DNA of 64,000 nucleotides from the NCBI RefSeq assembly GCF_001189965.1, contig NZ_LFLU01000013.1, positions 62,001 through 126,000 of the forward strand. The letters are read 5' to 3'. Positions 1 through 8,718 of the stretch are shown in pieces. The position numbers and the translations under genes are program-made. The stretch comes from Herbaspirillum rhizosphaerae (lineage in GTDB: Bacteria > Pseudomonadota > Gammaproteobacteria > Burkholderiales > Burkholderiaceae_D). The stretch's first letter is position 1, and each line of letters starts with the position of its first letter. The notes below the pieces were generated by a model. That model saw nothing but the letters and a program-made list of their open reading frames with translations. It was not told the DNA's origin and searched no databases.

Positions 1-1066
1 TCGGCGTCGGCGCTGCCAGGCGTTCATCGAACAACATCACGCAAAATTGCAGGCTGTGTTGACGATGCGGCGGCATGAGGACGCGGCCACCCTGCTCCTG
101 TACATAACGGCCGATCGCATGATAGTTGACCATCAGTGAAATGCTGCCGTGCGTGGCGATTTCCGGCGCGGAGGCTGCAGCGACATCCACTTCACGGCTG
201 ATGCCCTTGTCGGCGGAGATCAGCAACAGGCGGTTGTTGCTGATGTGACGCAGATGGTCGAGATAGCGCAAGGCCTGCGTGGGCAAGAGAACATGCGCCG
301 CCGGCACGGTTTGCCGGTAAAAATCCAGCAAGCGGTTCAGCGCCGGCTCGGCATAGTAGGCGCTACCTTGCACCGGCACATTGACAAAGTCGGCTTGCAC
401 GCGCTCAAGCAAGCTGATGTCGTCAGGGTCGGATTCTGCGTTGGCGCTGTGCAGGCTGACCAGACTTTCGTAGAGCACGCCGTCTTCGACATAAAAAGCG
501 TCCTGCTCAATGCTGTCGAACACATAGTTGGCCAGCACCACCAAGGGATTGCTGATTTGCCCTGCCGCCAACACCGTGCCTGAATGCAGCAGCATGATGT
601 CTTTCTGCTGGCTCAGGTCTACCAGCGCAAAATCGAGCTGCCCCTGCGCCACAAACGCTTGCAGCGACGGATGCTGACGCCAGAACCGCAGATTTTTTTC
701 TGAAAAATCACTCATGACGAACGTCACGCGCGTTTCGCTGTGCACCGATTGCGCCAGCATCGAAAAAAAATACGTCAGGAAGTGATAGGAAAATCGCCCC
801 GAACCGGCGCCCAGTTCCAGCACATACAACGGCGCCTGCGGATCATGCGAGCCGTCGCGCAACACATCGCGCAGATAGCCGAATACCAGCTTGGCATACG
901 CTTGCGCGATGAAGGTATTGCTGGTGACGTAATGCGGCACGATGCTCTGGCGCCAGGCATCGATGGTCTGTTCGCTGTAAAAACGCCGCTGCAGCCGCCA
1001 TAGCATCGACGACGACAGCCGCTGATTTTTTTCCAGCGCGAACCGGGGCGCTTCAGCTACCTTCAT
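1..1066 (-). CDS. SAM-dependent methyltransferase, partial (C-terminus beyond window)
   Basis: The frame is open from an ATG at 1066 to the left edge, giving 355 residues with no stop; the C-terminus is missing. Around residue 90 it carries a class I methyltransferase motif I (VLELGAGSGRFSYHF) for S-adenosylmethionine binding. Further on, MSDFSEKN and a motif like LANYVFDSIEQDAFYV resemble the later strands of the Rossmann fold, and the latter recalls the NEFFDALP region of the NDUFAF7/COG1565 family (inference). The start overlaps the stop of the preceding coiled-coil gene (ATGA), so it is translationally coupled to the end of eCIS locus B. The substrate is unknown. It could modify an injection-system component or simply be a cargo or passenger gene. 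Confidence 0.75.
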   Translation of the reverse strand, partial: MKVAEAPRFALEKNQRLSSSMLWRLQRRFYSEQTIDAWRQSIVPHYVTSNTFIAQAYAKLVFGYLRDVLRDGSHDPQAPLYVLELGAGSGRFSYHFLTYFFSMLAQSVHSETRVTFVMSDFSEKNLRFWRQHPSLQAFVAQGQLDFALVDLSQQKDIMLLHSGTVLAAGQISNPLVVLANYVFDSIEQDAFYVEDGVLYESLVSLHSANAESDPDDISLLERVQADFVNVPVQGSAYYAEPALNRLLDFYRQTVPAAHVLLPTQALRYLDHLRHISNNRLLLISADKGISREVDVAAASAPEIATHGSISLMVNYHAIGRYVQEQGGRVLMPPHRQHSLQFCVMLFDERLAAPTP

Positions 1067-1278
1067 GCCTGGCGGTGCTGATCCAGATCGACCACCGTGT
1101 CCTGCGGGTCATCGGCAGGATCGGCCAACAGCTCTTGCAGGACCGTGATCGCGCCCTGGATGCGCAACATGGTTTCCTGCAACTCGTTTTGCTCCGATTG
1201 CAATTCGTTCAAGCGGGTTTTGCCTTTTTCGAATTCAGATTGCAATACGTCAAGGCGGGCTTGTAATTTGGTATTCAT
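1063..1278 (-). CDS. small coiled-coil protein at end of eCIS locus B
   Basis: A 71-aa protein starting MNTKLQARLDVLQSEF. The ATG at 1278 is preferred over one at 1296 because AGGA lies six bases upstream and it begins just after the fibre gene ends (1287). Residues about 5 to 45 form heptads rich in Leu, Glu and Gln, predicting one long coiled coil; the tail is acidic (ADPADDPQD). No family is recognised. Its place between the fibre and a methyltransferase, with an ATGA overlap to the latter, suggests an accessory role such as a fibre chaperone or adaptor, but that is inference. Confidence 0.6.
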   Translation of the reverse strand: MNTKLQARLDVLQSEFEKGKTRLNELQSEQNELQETMLRIQGAITVLQELLADPADDPQDTVVDLDQHRQA

Positions 1279-1286
1279 TTTTGTTC

Positions 1287-3719
1287 CTATATCCATTTAC
1301 GCACACTGGGATTATCTGTGAGTTTGCAGGCGCGTATCTCGTCTCTCGATGTTTTCCAATAGACGATGAGATTTCCCTCGCCTTCCGAATCTCCATTTTT
1401 TGAGCCGGGCTCAACAAAGAAGAAAAAATTTCCCCGTCCTTGAAGCTTTTCCTTAATCGTATCGCTGTTTGCTTTCTGATTTGAGAATGTCCCCGCTGAA
1501 TGCACAACCAGGCCTTTGAACTTGCTTTCACCAGCGACGTCCAAGGTGTTGAGCGCGCTTTTTCCATGTACCTCCAGATTGCCGCTGCTCTCCCACTCCT
1601 TTCCGATGACGACCTTCTTCTTTTGCAGAAGGAACAGCATGTCTCCAAAAATATGCAAGGGCTGCCTTGCTTTTTCTTCGCTGTCGGGTATCTCTGCGCC
1701 CTCTAGTTTCATGGAGCCCCCGTGAGAAGTGAATTTCGCTCCGGGAACGATGAGTTCCTTTGTGACCGTCAATGCCCCCCGCATCGTGGTTATTCCTGTC
1801 ACTTCCAGAGAACCAGCGGTAAGTTTCTGGGTGACATCAGCCACTCCCGTCACCGCCAGAGAACCGGCAGTGAGCTTCTGCGTGACATCAGCCACTCCCG
1901 TCACCGCCAGAGAACCGGCAGTGAGCTTCTGCGTGACATCAGCCACTCCCGTCACCGCCAGAGAGCCAGCAGTGAGCTTCTGTATGACATCGGCCACCCC
2001 CGTCACCGCCAGAGATCCAGCGGTGAGCTTCTGGGTGACATTCGCCACTCCCGTCACCGCCAGGGATCCAGCAGTGAGTTTCTGTGTGACATCGGCCACT
2101 CCTGTCACCGCCAGAGATCCAGCAGTGAGCTTCTGTGTGACATCAGCCACACCCGTCACCGCCAGAGAACCGGCGGTGAGTTTCTGTGTGACATCGGCCA
2201 CACCCGTCACCGCCAGAGAACCGGCAGTGAGCTTCTGCGTGACATCGGCCACACCCGTCACCGCCAGAGAACCGGCAGTGAGCTTCTGCGTGACATCGGC
2301 CACACCCGTCACCGCCAGAGAGCCAGCGGTGAGCTTCTGTGTGACATCGGCCACACCCGTCACCGCCAGAGAGCCAGCAGTGAGCTTCTGGGTGACATTC
2401 GCCACTCCCGTCACCGCCAGGGATCCGGCAGTGAGTTTCTGTGTGACATCGGCCACTCCTGTCACCGCCAGAGAACCAGCAGTGAGCTTCTGGGTGACAT
2501 TCGCCACTCCCGTCACCGCCAGGGATCCGGCAGTGAGTTTCTGTGTGACATCGGCCACTCCTGTCACCGCCAGAGAACCGGCGGTGAGCTTCTGGGTGAC
2601 ATTCAGCGATTCATTCAGGGAAACTTCTTTGTCGACTTTCAACACACCTTTCACATGCAAGCTTCCGGCCTTTCCCAATCCCCCTCCCGCATCATCTTTT
2701 TCGATGACCACGCCATTTCGGTTACTGATATAGAGCGTCTTTTGACCATGAAGATATAAGTCATTCGCGTGGCTATCGAAGATCACCCCGGAATTGCCGT
2801 CCCTGGTTTTAAGCTCTGCCCCGGCAAACCTGATTTCATCTTTGACTTTCAGGGAACCTTGAATATCAACGGCCTGCTTGACGTCAAGACCAGCCTCCAG
2901 GTACGTTTTCCCCTGCACCGTGAGCGACCCGCCTGCTCCCCACGCGGTGCTGACGACCATTCCCTTCTTATTCAAGATGTAGAGGTCTTCCTCGCCGGAC
3001 AAATGCATGCGCTTTGATCGGCTGGAAAAAGTCACGCAGTCAGGCGTCTGCCTGTCCAGGTTGGGGCCGATATAAGCATTCGGCGTCCCTTTGTATTGCA
3101 TGTCGATGTAGTGGCCCGGCTCTACAAGATTGATCGAGACGCCGTTGCCGACCTTGGTCAGCGAGATGTCGCGGACCAGCGTGTCCATATTGGAAAAACC
3201 GCCCTTGCTGCACTGAATTTTCGCCAATGTAATGAGAGGCGCCGGCAGCTGCGGCCTGACTTTCATCAGGCTGAACTGGATGGTATCTACGCGGCGGGTA
3301 TAGCCTATCCAGGGCGATCCGTCGTTAGAGCCGGACTCACCGGAAGCCTGGGTTGGCACAGAATAGGTTTCCTTTTCATCTTCGACTTCCAATGCCTGCA
3401 TGCACAGAAAATATTCTCCGTCTGTCTGCATCGGCAAATTCCATACGATGTCCTCGTCCAACCAGATCTCATGGCCGCGCACATCCATTGCGGCGCCAAC
3501 GTGAATGCGAACGGCTTTTCCTCCGGCTCCTTCCAGCATGAGCGCAAAACCGCGCCGCACGCCATGGCTGAACAACTCCTGATTAAGCTGGCGCCGCCGC
3601 ATCAGATGGTATTTCTGCTCAATTTCAAAGTCTTTGTCTTCGAGGAATTGCCCGGCAAAATATTCGACCCGAGGGTGTTTCATTTTGACGCGACCGGCAC
3701 TGCTGATTTCAATACTCAT
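1287..3719 (-). CDS. tail fibre-like protein with sixteen 17-aa repeats (eCIS locus B)
   Basis: An 810-aa protein. Residues about 10 to 200 form a head region (HPRVEYFAGQFLEDKDF, then MRRRQLNQELFSHGVRRGF) of the type seen at the start of eCIS fibre proteins that dock on the baseplate. Residues about 220 to 370 are beta-rich (LHLSGEEDLYILNKKG and similar). Residues about 374 to 645 are sixteen near-identical copies of VTQKLTAGSLAVTGVAD, and the C-terminal about 165 residues are a distinct domain. Short Val/Leu/Thr/Gly repeats like this fit a trimeric beta-helical shaft, by analogy with phage tail fibres; the C-terminal domain would then be the target-binding tip (inference). Start and stop overlap with tail protein I (ATGA at 3719-3716). 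Base composition is lower in G+C than the baseplate genes. Confidence 0.8.
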   Translation of the reverse strand: MSIEISSAGRVKMKHPRVEYFAGQFLEDKDFEIEQKYHLMRRRQLNQELFSHGVRRGFALMLEGAGGKAVRIHVGAAMDVRGHEIWLDEDIVWNLPMQTDGEYFLCMQALEVEDEKETYSVPTQASGESGSNDGSPWIGYTRRVDTIQFSLMKVRPQLPAPLITLAKIQCSKGGFSNMDTLVRDISLTKVGNGVSINLVEPGHYIDMQYKGTPNAYIGPNLDRQTPDCVTFSSRSKRMHLSGEEDLYILNKKGMVVSTAWGAGGSLTVQGKTYLEAGLDVKQAVDIQGSLKVKDEIRFAGAELKTRDGNSGVIFDSHANDLYLHGQKTLYISNRNGVVIEKDDAGGGLGKAGSLHVKGVLKVDKEVSLNESLNVTQKLTAGSLAVTGVADVTQKLTAGSLAVTGVANVTQKLTAGSLAVTGVADVTQKLTAGSLAVTGVANVTQKLTAGSLAVTGVADVTQKLTAGSLAVTGVADVTQKLTAGSLAVTGVADVTQKLTAGSLAVTGVADVTQKLTAGSLAVTGVADVTQKLTAGSLAVTGVADVTQKLTAGSLAVTGVANVTQKLTAGSLAVTGVADVIQKLTAGSLAVTGVADVTQKLTAGSLAVTGVADVTQKLTAGSLAVTGVADVTQKLTAGSLEVTGITTMRGALTVTKELIVPGAKFTSHGGSMKLEGAEIPDSEEKARQPLHIFGDMLFLLQKKKVVIGKEWESSGNLEVHGKSALNTLDVAGESKFKGLVVHSAGTFSNQKANSDTIKEKLQGRGNFFFFVEPGSKNGDSEGEGNLIVYWKTSRDEIRACKLTDNPSVRKWI
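1785..2600 (-). repeat. sixteen tandem 51-bp repeats in fibre gene
   Basis: The motif period is exactly 51 bp: its first and last copies, anchored at 1821 and 2586, are 765 bp (15 x 51) apart. Each unit encodes VTQKLTAGSLAVTGVA followed by D or N. Copies differ mostly at synonymous sites, with one VIQ variant and a diverged last copy (LEVTGITT). The units keep frame, so copy-number change would lengthen or shorten the fibre shaft without breaking the gene. This is not a CRISPR array: there are no spacers and it is protein coding. Confidence 0.95.
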
Positions 3720-4426
3720 TTGGATGCCTTGGGTTTAGTTTTACTGGCGTTTAAGGGGGCCTGGCCGAGCATCATGTTGCCAACCTTGATCTTGCCGTCT
3801 TCACGGCGGCCGACCTGGGCCGGACTGACAATTTTTGCACTTGGGCGAGGCTGAATCTGACCACCGGACCGGCTAAGATTCGCCACCTGAAAAGTCTGGA
3901 ATTTGGTCTTTAATTCGTAATGCGTGTGGGCCGGCTTTTCGCGCTGTATCAATGCATGCGCAACACGGGTAAGGCGCTCCATTTCATTGACATCGCGCAC
4001 GCTGTCGAGATTCAGTGAAACGATGAATCCATGCGCCTTCTCGTCTTGCCGGATGGCTGAGGGCTGGCCGGTGAATTGTTCCAACAGCGTCTTCATTCCC
4101 GCCAACGTGCCGCGCTGCTGATAGCGCGACATGGTCCGGGCCACGAAGATGCGGTATTGCTCCTCGTTGCCGGTCGGATAATCGGCATCGATCGTCAGGC
4201 CCAGCCAACCGGCCAGCCAGCGCAAGTCGTCAACCCTGGCCAGCGCCGGATCGATATGCGTGGCCAGCTCGTCGATTTTCACTTCGAGGCTTTTTTCCCG
4301 CGTCGCATCACGGCTTTTTGCCAGCAGAATATTTTCAAATGCCGCCAAGAAATCCGCCATGTCGGAATCTTCCCGGAACACAGACGGCAGGATGTTCAGC
4401 AAATCATTGGCGCGGGGATCGCTCAT
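3716..4426 (-). CDS. phage tail protein I-like baseplate protein (eCIS locus B)
   Basis: A 236-aa protein beginning MSDPRANDLLNILPSVFRED. The N-terminal half has the layout of the tail protein I / P2 gpI family: a short helical start, then DELATHIDPALARVDDLRWLAGWLG and a region that locates the protein in the baseplate wedge. The last about 60 residues are basic (KIVSPAQVGRREDGKIKVG) and may contact the fibre. It starts one base after the upstream baseplate gene ends and overlaps the fibre gene by four bases, so the three are made together. In related systems this protein closes the baseplate and holds the fibre. Family assignment rests on pattern and position. Confidence 0.75.
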   Translation of the reverse strand: MSDPRANDLLNILPSVFREDSDMADFLAAFENILLAKSRDATREKSLEVKIDELATHIDPALARVDDLRWLAGWLGLTIDADYPTGNEEQYRIFVARTMSRYQQRGTLAGMKTLLEQFTGQPSAIRQDEKAHGFIVSLNLDSVRDVNEMERLTRVAHALIQREKPAHTHYELKTKFQTFQVANLSRSGGQIQPRPSAKIVSPAQVGRREDGKIKVGNMMLGQAPLNASKTKPKASK

Positions 4427-4427
4427 G

Positions 4428-5357
4428 TCACTGGCCCTGTTCGTTCGAGAAATGGCATAGCACTTTCATCTTGACGTATTCGTGGCTGGCCGGCATGACG
4501 CCATTGTCATTGGTCCGAAGCGGCTTGCCGTTCACGCTCAGCTTCAGGGCAGTGATGTAGTCCACTCCCTTGATTTGGCTGATCAGGGCATACAGCGTCG
4601 ACTTGTAGACCTCCTTCCCGAGCGGCCAGCCCTGTTTCGCCGGACCGCCGGTTTCGATATGGAAATACGCCTCCAGGCGGGCGCTGACTTCATCGCGGAC
4701 CATTTTCCCGTTATTGGCCCGATATTCTTCCAGGCATACCAGGGTGACCGATAAGGTCACAGGCAAAGCTTGCGCCGGCACGATATGCAGCGTCGGCGTC
4801 GCATTCACACCGAGGGGATCCGCATCAGTAGTCAATGCCGTGACCTGCTCATTGAGTGCCGACCGGAGCGTATCCGGCAGCTTGGCCACGACCAGTGTCA
4901 CGTGCCCCAGCGTATCTTCCGTCAACACCACGCTGCCGTCATCTTGATATACGGCCTGGCAGCGCGGCAGGCAACGCGCCCGCACAGCGCCCGCATTGCA
5001 GGCCAGCCGCTCATAGTCGGCGGCAGTGATGGCGCGTTTCTCCACACGCATCTTGCGTATTGCATTTACCAGCGCATCGTCGATTTCCGATGGCGGCAAA
5101 TCGCTGGACGGACCGGCATCGGCATCGGCAGGCGGCTCAATCCAGCGCAAAAATACGTTCTTGTGGGCGTTGGTAATGCGATTGGTGCGGTAGATCAGTT
5201 GTTCGGTGACGGCGGCAAACATCTCCAGTATGGTGATGCCCGGGTCCGATGGATTGTGATCGGTCCAGGACGGCGCCAGCGCGGGGATCATGTTGCGACC
5301 TTCATCCAACAGATCGGCAAACGTGCGGTCATCAAGATTGGGGAGTTCGATGGGCAT
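4428..5357 (-). CDS. baseplate J-like protein, 309 aa (eCIS locus B)
   Basis: A 309-aa protein. The N-terminus has the wedge-protein signature WTDHNPSDPGITILEMFAAV followed by EQLIYRTNRI, shared with large eCIS baseplate proteins. The middle has ITAADYERLACNAGAVRARC, the conserved start of the baseplate J core, and the C-terminus has the PLGKEVYKSTLYALISQIKGVDYI pattern. It is a compact version of the T4 gp6/gp7-type wedge subunits and forms the baseplate ring around the spike. It follows the 659-aa baseplate J gene after nine bases. Locus A uses 1271- and 861-aa proteins for these roles. Confidence 0.8.
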   Translation of the reverse strand: MPIELPNLDDRTFADLLDEGRNMIPALAPSWTDHNPSDPGITILEMFAAVTEQLIYRTNRITNAHKNVFLRWIEPPADADAGPSSDLPPSEIDDALVNAIRKMRVEKRAITAADYERLACNAGAVRARCLPRCQAVYQDDGSVVLTEDTLGHVTLVVAKLPDTLRSALNEQVTALTTDADPLGVNATPTLHIVPAQALPVTLSVTLVCLEEYRANNGKMVRDEVSARLEAYFHIETGGPAKQGWPLGKEVYKSTLYALISQIKGVDYITALKLSVNGKPLRTNDNGVMPASHEYVKMKVLCHFSNEQGQ

Positions 5358-5366
5358 GGTGCAAGC

Positions 5367-7346
5367 TCAATCAATGTTGATTTCATGGACGCCGGCGCAG
5401 ACCAGAAAACGTCGGGTATCCTCGATTGTTTTCCGCTCTCCTTTGGCTGGCTTTAAATCGGCCAAGTTGAAATGTCGGACATGTTCGATGCCATCCAGGA
5501 CCGCATAAAAATCCGATTCCTTCGGTGCGCGTCCCCACATCCAACCCTTGCCGCTGCGCCCGCCGGTCAGCGGGTGCAGATAGGTATCCAGGCGTTGCCT
5601 CACCTGCTGCTTGACGGTGTCGGCATAACGCGCCGATTCGATGGTCAGATTGACCTTGACATCCACCGGCAAATACAGCGGCCCGGTCACTTCTACGGCC
5701 GCCTCTACGCAGGCCCGGCTTCTCAGATAGTCGCGCACGCGCCGGATCAACTCCAGCGTCGGCAACGGCTGCGGCGCCGCGCTGTGGGGAACGATGATGA
5801 CGCTGACTTTGCCGGCGCCCGACGCCTCCTGATTCCTTGGCAGCAGCATATAGGGGTTTTCCCGCAAATCGTGGAGCGGTACGCACTTGACGCGCGCCAC
5901 TTCAGTACTGGCCTGTAGCGCCAGGTCTTCGTAGTCGTCCCGTGTTACCGCACGCTGCTGGTGTCGCAACGCGCGCGGCGCACGATCCAGCAATTGCTCC
6001 TGCGATTCGGCGTCGCTGCCGCCGCTGGCGGCGAAAAAATTGGTGACGCCGGCAATGTCGCGGGTGTTGGACACAGGAATCGTCAACAGTCCGGCCGCGA
6101 CATTGCCGGATGTGCCGCCGCCGGCGCGATACCAGCTCAAGCGAACATTGCGCGCGCCTGGCGGCGGCACCATACCGCGCTTGCCATCGCCAAAACGCAA
6201 CTCGCCGGTCTGATGGTCCAGCACATAATGGCGATCCCCTGGTCCGGAACCAAAGAAATCGGGGACTTCCTGCCAGACCACCCAGTTGGATTCCACAGCC
6301 GGCAACTGCGCCGTATTCCGGAGCGGCACTTCCAGCACTGCCACAATCGCATCCGGCAATATCGGCGTCTTCGTTGCAAAATAGCGCTGCTGGATCTGTC
6401 CGGCGCTGGAACCCAGCACTTCGCCGACGATCGTGGCAGCTTGCACTACCGGGACGCTGTTGAGTGCCACCCCCAGCAGTTGCGGCGGCGGTGCTTGCTG
6501 CGCGCCGCCAACGGTCAGCGTAAACCACCTGGCGCCCGGTTTGTCGCCGAGCTGCCAGTAGTCGATCGGCGGCGTCAGCAGTCGCACCACGCCGGAACGG
6601 GTCAGACCCGCGGTCTCATCCTCGACAGCGATGTCGAGCGGTTTCTGTGTCGCGCCGATGCCGGAAGCCACCGTCCAGCACAAGGGCTTACGGTCGTGCG
6701 ACGCCGGCACGGTACCGGGATCGTACAGCGGGCTGTCCAGCCAGAAGTGGAGTTCGACCGGTTGTCCTTCCAGTGGAAGAACCCCATCCGCAAGCGCCAG
6801 TGTCAAGGTGTAGAAATTGTCGTCGGCGCGGTCGAAAATCGGTACGGGCTGCGGATGGCCCTCGCTGCTGAGTAGCGACGCCGGCATGGGCAGCGGATCG
6901 GGCGAGGTATCCGCCTGCATCGCCTGCAGGCGCAGATTGCTGAGCCAGACATCATGCTCGGTTTCGAAATTGCATCCCGGACTGGCGCCCTGCGCCATGG
7001 ACTGCAAGCGCGTGCCGGCCGGCAGCAGGCGTCCGCGCGCGGCTGCGGCAAGCGTGAAGGTCACCACCGTACGCGCCGGTTGCGCCGGGATCAGCGTATT
7101 GCCCATGAGGTCCAGAAAGGCCAGCAGGCTCTTGTCGCGGTTGCGGTTGCTGCGATCAATGATGTGCTCGCAATACTGCGCAAAAATATGCACCAGCGCG
7201 TTGCAGGCTTCGCCGCCATAAGCTGCGTCGGTGGCATGCGGGTCGCTCCAGCCATACTCCTCGAGATTCTTGTAGAGCTCCTTGCGGGTCTCCGCGCGGA
7301 TATCGGCGGCGCGGCGCGGGTCGAGCACGGGAGCGCGCGCGGCCAT
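5367..7346 (-). CDS. putative baseplate assembly protein, J-like, 659 aa (eCIS locus B)
   Basis: The second wedge component. The start ATG at 7346 overlaps the gp25 stop (TGATG); a GTG one codon earlier is an alternative. Visible landmarks are an early AYGGEACNALVHIFAQYCEHII segment, a beta-rich middle with HYVLDHQTGELRFGDGKRG, typical of 'putative baseplate assembly protein' families, and a C-terminal baseplate J core starting RAVTRDDYEDLALQASTEVARVKCV. The C-terminal motif GRSGKGWMWGRAPKESDFYAVL closely parallels that of the 309-aa neighbour. The family builds the baseplate wedge and triggers sheath contraction. Confidence 0.85.
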   Translation of the reverse strand: MAARAPVLDPRRAADIRAETRKELYKNLEEYGWSDPHATDAAYGGEACNALVHIFAQYCEHIIDRSNRNRDKSLLAFLDLMGNTLIPAQPARTVVTFTLAAAARGRLLPAGTRLQSMAQGASPGCNFETEHDVWLSNLRLQAMQADTSPDPLPMPASLLSSEGHPQPVPIFDRADDNFYTLTLALADGVLPLEGQPVELHFWLDSPLYDPGTVPASHDRKPLCWTVASGIGATQKPLDIAVEDETAGLTRSGVVRLLTPPIDYWQLGDKPGARWFTLTVGGAQQAPPPQLLGVALNSVPVVQAATIVGEVLGSSAGQIQQRYFATKTPILPDAIVAVLEVPLRNTAQLPAVESNWVVWQEVPDFFGSGPGDRHYVLDHQTGELRFGDGKRGMVPPPGARNVRLSWYRAGGGTSGNVAAGLLTIPVSNTRDIAGVTNFFAASGGSDAESQEQLLDRAPRALRHQQRAVTRDDYEDLALQASTEVARVKCVPLHDLRENPYMLLPRNQEASGAGKVSVIIVPHSAAPQPLPTLELIRRVRDYLRSRACVEAAVEVTGPLYLPVDVKVNLTIESARYADTVKQQVRQRLDTYLHPLTGGRSGKGWMWGRAPKESDFYAVLDGIEHVRHFNLADLKPAKGERKTIEDTRRFLVCAGVHEINID

Positions 7347-7753
7347 CACAGCTCTCCGGCAAGATAGAAGGGATAAACCAGATTGCCGCTGATGCCGGTC
7401 TGCTTGATGCGGTAGGCGATCGCCACCTCCAGCCCCCCCTCATCCGGCAGCACACTGGCCGTCACCGACAGCACGTCAATACGCGGCTCGTGGCGCTTCA
7501 ATGTATCCCGCACCTGATGCTGGACCAGCATGGCGGTGGCCGTATTCATCGGTTCAAATACCAGCCGCTCCATGCCACCGCCAAAATCGGGACGCATGAC
7601 GCGCTCGTTGTGCCCCGTGCCCAGGATCAGCAGGATGGACTGTTTGACGTGCTCGTCCGCCGTGTTCATGCCGAGGCTGCCGCCGTGCAGGCGCAGGGGA
7701 AAAGCGATGCCGCTTCCCAGCATTTGCGCCCCGCCAAAGAATGTTGTTGCCAT
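7346..7753 (-). CDS. gp25/GPW-type baseplate wedge protein (eCIS locus B)
   Basis: A 135-aa protein of the GPW/gp25 lysozyme-like fold family, the most conserved baseplate component of phage tails, T6SS and eCIS. It contains the family landmarks SILLILGTGHNERVMRPDFG and the C-terminal VAIAYRIKQTGISGNLVYPF. The ATG at 7753 is chosen because homologues start with a short stretch before GSGIAFPLRL; upstream in-frame codons translate to unlikely basic sequence. It joins the sheath-tube base to the wedge. Confidence 0.9.
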   Translation of the reverse strand: MATTFFGGAQMLGSGIAFPLRLHGGSLGMNTADEHVKQSILLILGTGHNERVMRPDFGGGMERLVFEPMNTATAMLVQHQVRDTLKRHEPRIDVLSVTASVLPDEGGLEVAIAYRIKQTGISGNLVYPFYLAGEL

Positions 7754-7782
7754 ATCTGTTTCCCTGAATATATGGTTGGCTA

Positions 7783-8181
7783 TCAAGTTTGACCACTGTT
7801 GTCCAGGGGCGCCACCGTGTGCGGCATCGTCGCGGAAGCCCCCGTTCTCGCCACGGCAAGGCCATCGATGGTTACCGTACCGGCTCCTGCATCCACTACG
7901 CCCACTATCGCCGGAGTTACACCTTGCTGGCACGGCGCGCCACTGACGACAATGACTTTTCCACGGATGTTGACGCGCACAGAGGGCAACCCTGCCGCCC
8001 AGACCGACGTCTTGTACCCATCCGGTGACAACGGATCCGCAGGCGAGGCTGTCTTGCTATGAGGTGCGTCCTTCGGCGGCGCCAACGCCACCAGCACCTC
8101 CTTGCCCCCGGATAACACCTTCCCTTCAAGCGTTAGCGCGCCAGACAACTTCAATGTGCCGTCCAGATGCAATGTGCCCAT
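7783..8181 (-). CDS. PAAR-like spike tip protein (eCIS locus B)
   Basis: A 132-aa protein. The first about 25 residues (MGTLHLDGTLKLSGALTLEG) look like a beta-helical needle segment. The C-terminal half (VVSGAPCQQGVTPAIVGVV, then VTIDGLAVARTGASATMP) has the short glycine-rich turns of PAAR and PAAR-like proteins that cap the spike. A good ribosome-binding site (GGGAGG) precedes ATG 8181. It lies directly after the gpV-like spike gene with a six-base gap, where a tip protein is expected. Less typical than the PAAR protein of locus A, so the family call is moderate. Confidence 0.65.
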   Translation of the reverse strand: MGTLHLDGTLKLSGALTLEGKVLSGGKEVLVALAPPKDAPHSKTASPADPLSPDGYKTSVWAAGLPSVRVNIRGKVIVVSGAPCQQGVTPAIVGVVDAGAGTVTIDGLAVARTGASATMPHTVAPLDNSGQT

Positions 8182-8187
8182 GCAGCC

Positions 8188-8718
8188 TCAGCCTCCCGCC
8201 CCGGTAATCTGGTTGTCCTTGATGGTGGTGGTGGTATCGCCCTTGCCTATCTTCAGCGTGCCAGTCACATCCACGTCCCCCTCCAGCTTGATCTTGCCGG
8301 CGGTGACGACGACGGTATCGTCCTTGACCGACAAGCTGATGCACTGTTTTTTGGTGGCGATCTCAATTCGTTCGGTGCCGTCGTGGTCGAACAGCCTGAT
8401 CTCGTTGCCGCCCCGGGTCCGTATCAGTTTGGTGTCGTTGTCGTCGGCGCCCTCCAGCTCCGGCGCTGCCGTCTTCCCGCTCAACAGGCTGCCGAGCAGC
8501 ACAAACTCCACATCGGAACCGGTCACGCAGCCCAACAACACCTGATCGAGCCGCTCCGGCAAAAAAAACACGCCGCGTTGCGCGCCTGCCAGCGGCATCG
8601 CTACGCGGCAGTCGAAGATGCCGTTGAGCGCCGGGATGCGAACACGCAAACAGCCGTCATCATCGAGCTTGCTCGAATCAACCACGCCCACATACATTGC
8701 ACCGCTGAGTTCATTCAT
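8188..8718 (-). CDS. baseplate assembly protein V / gp5-like spike (eCIS locus B)
   Basis: About 176 aa. Residues 8 to 95 fit an OB-fold (MYVGVVDSSKLDDDGCLRVR, RVAMPLAGAQRGVFFLPE, DQVLLGCVTGSDVEFVLLGS) as in phage gpV and VgrG gp5 domains. The last about 70 residues (DGTERIEIATKKQCISLSV onward) are the repetitive strands of the trimeric needle. The ATG at 8718 overlaps the stop of the gpD-like gene (ATGA); an ATG at 8730 is also possible. Together with that gene it makes the spike that locus A encodes as a single VgrG-like chain. Confidence 0.8.
   Translation of the reverse strand: MNELSGAMYVGVVDSSKLDDDGCLRVRIPALNGIFDCRVAMPLAGAQRGVFFLPERLDQVLLGCVTGSDVEFVLLGSLLSGKTAAPELEGADDNDTKLIRTRGGNEIRLFDHDGTERIEIATKKQCISLSVKDDTVVVTAGKIKLEGDVDVTGTLKIGKGDTTTTIKDNQITGAGG

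Noticed and set aside
1785..2600. Possible CRISPR array
   Set aside because: Units are contiguous 51-bp coding repeats without unique spacers and no cas genes are near.
1722..2759. Long plus-strand reading frames (345 and 334 codons) over the repeat region
   Set aside because: They are shadows of the fibre repeats read on the other strand; the minus-strand frame has a ribosome-binding site, operon overlap and fibre-type ends.
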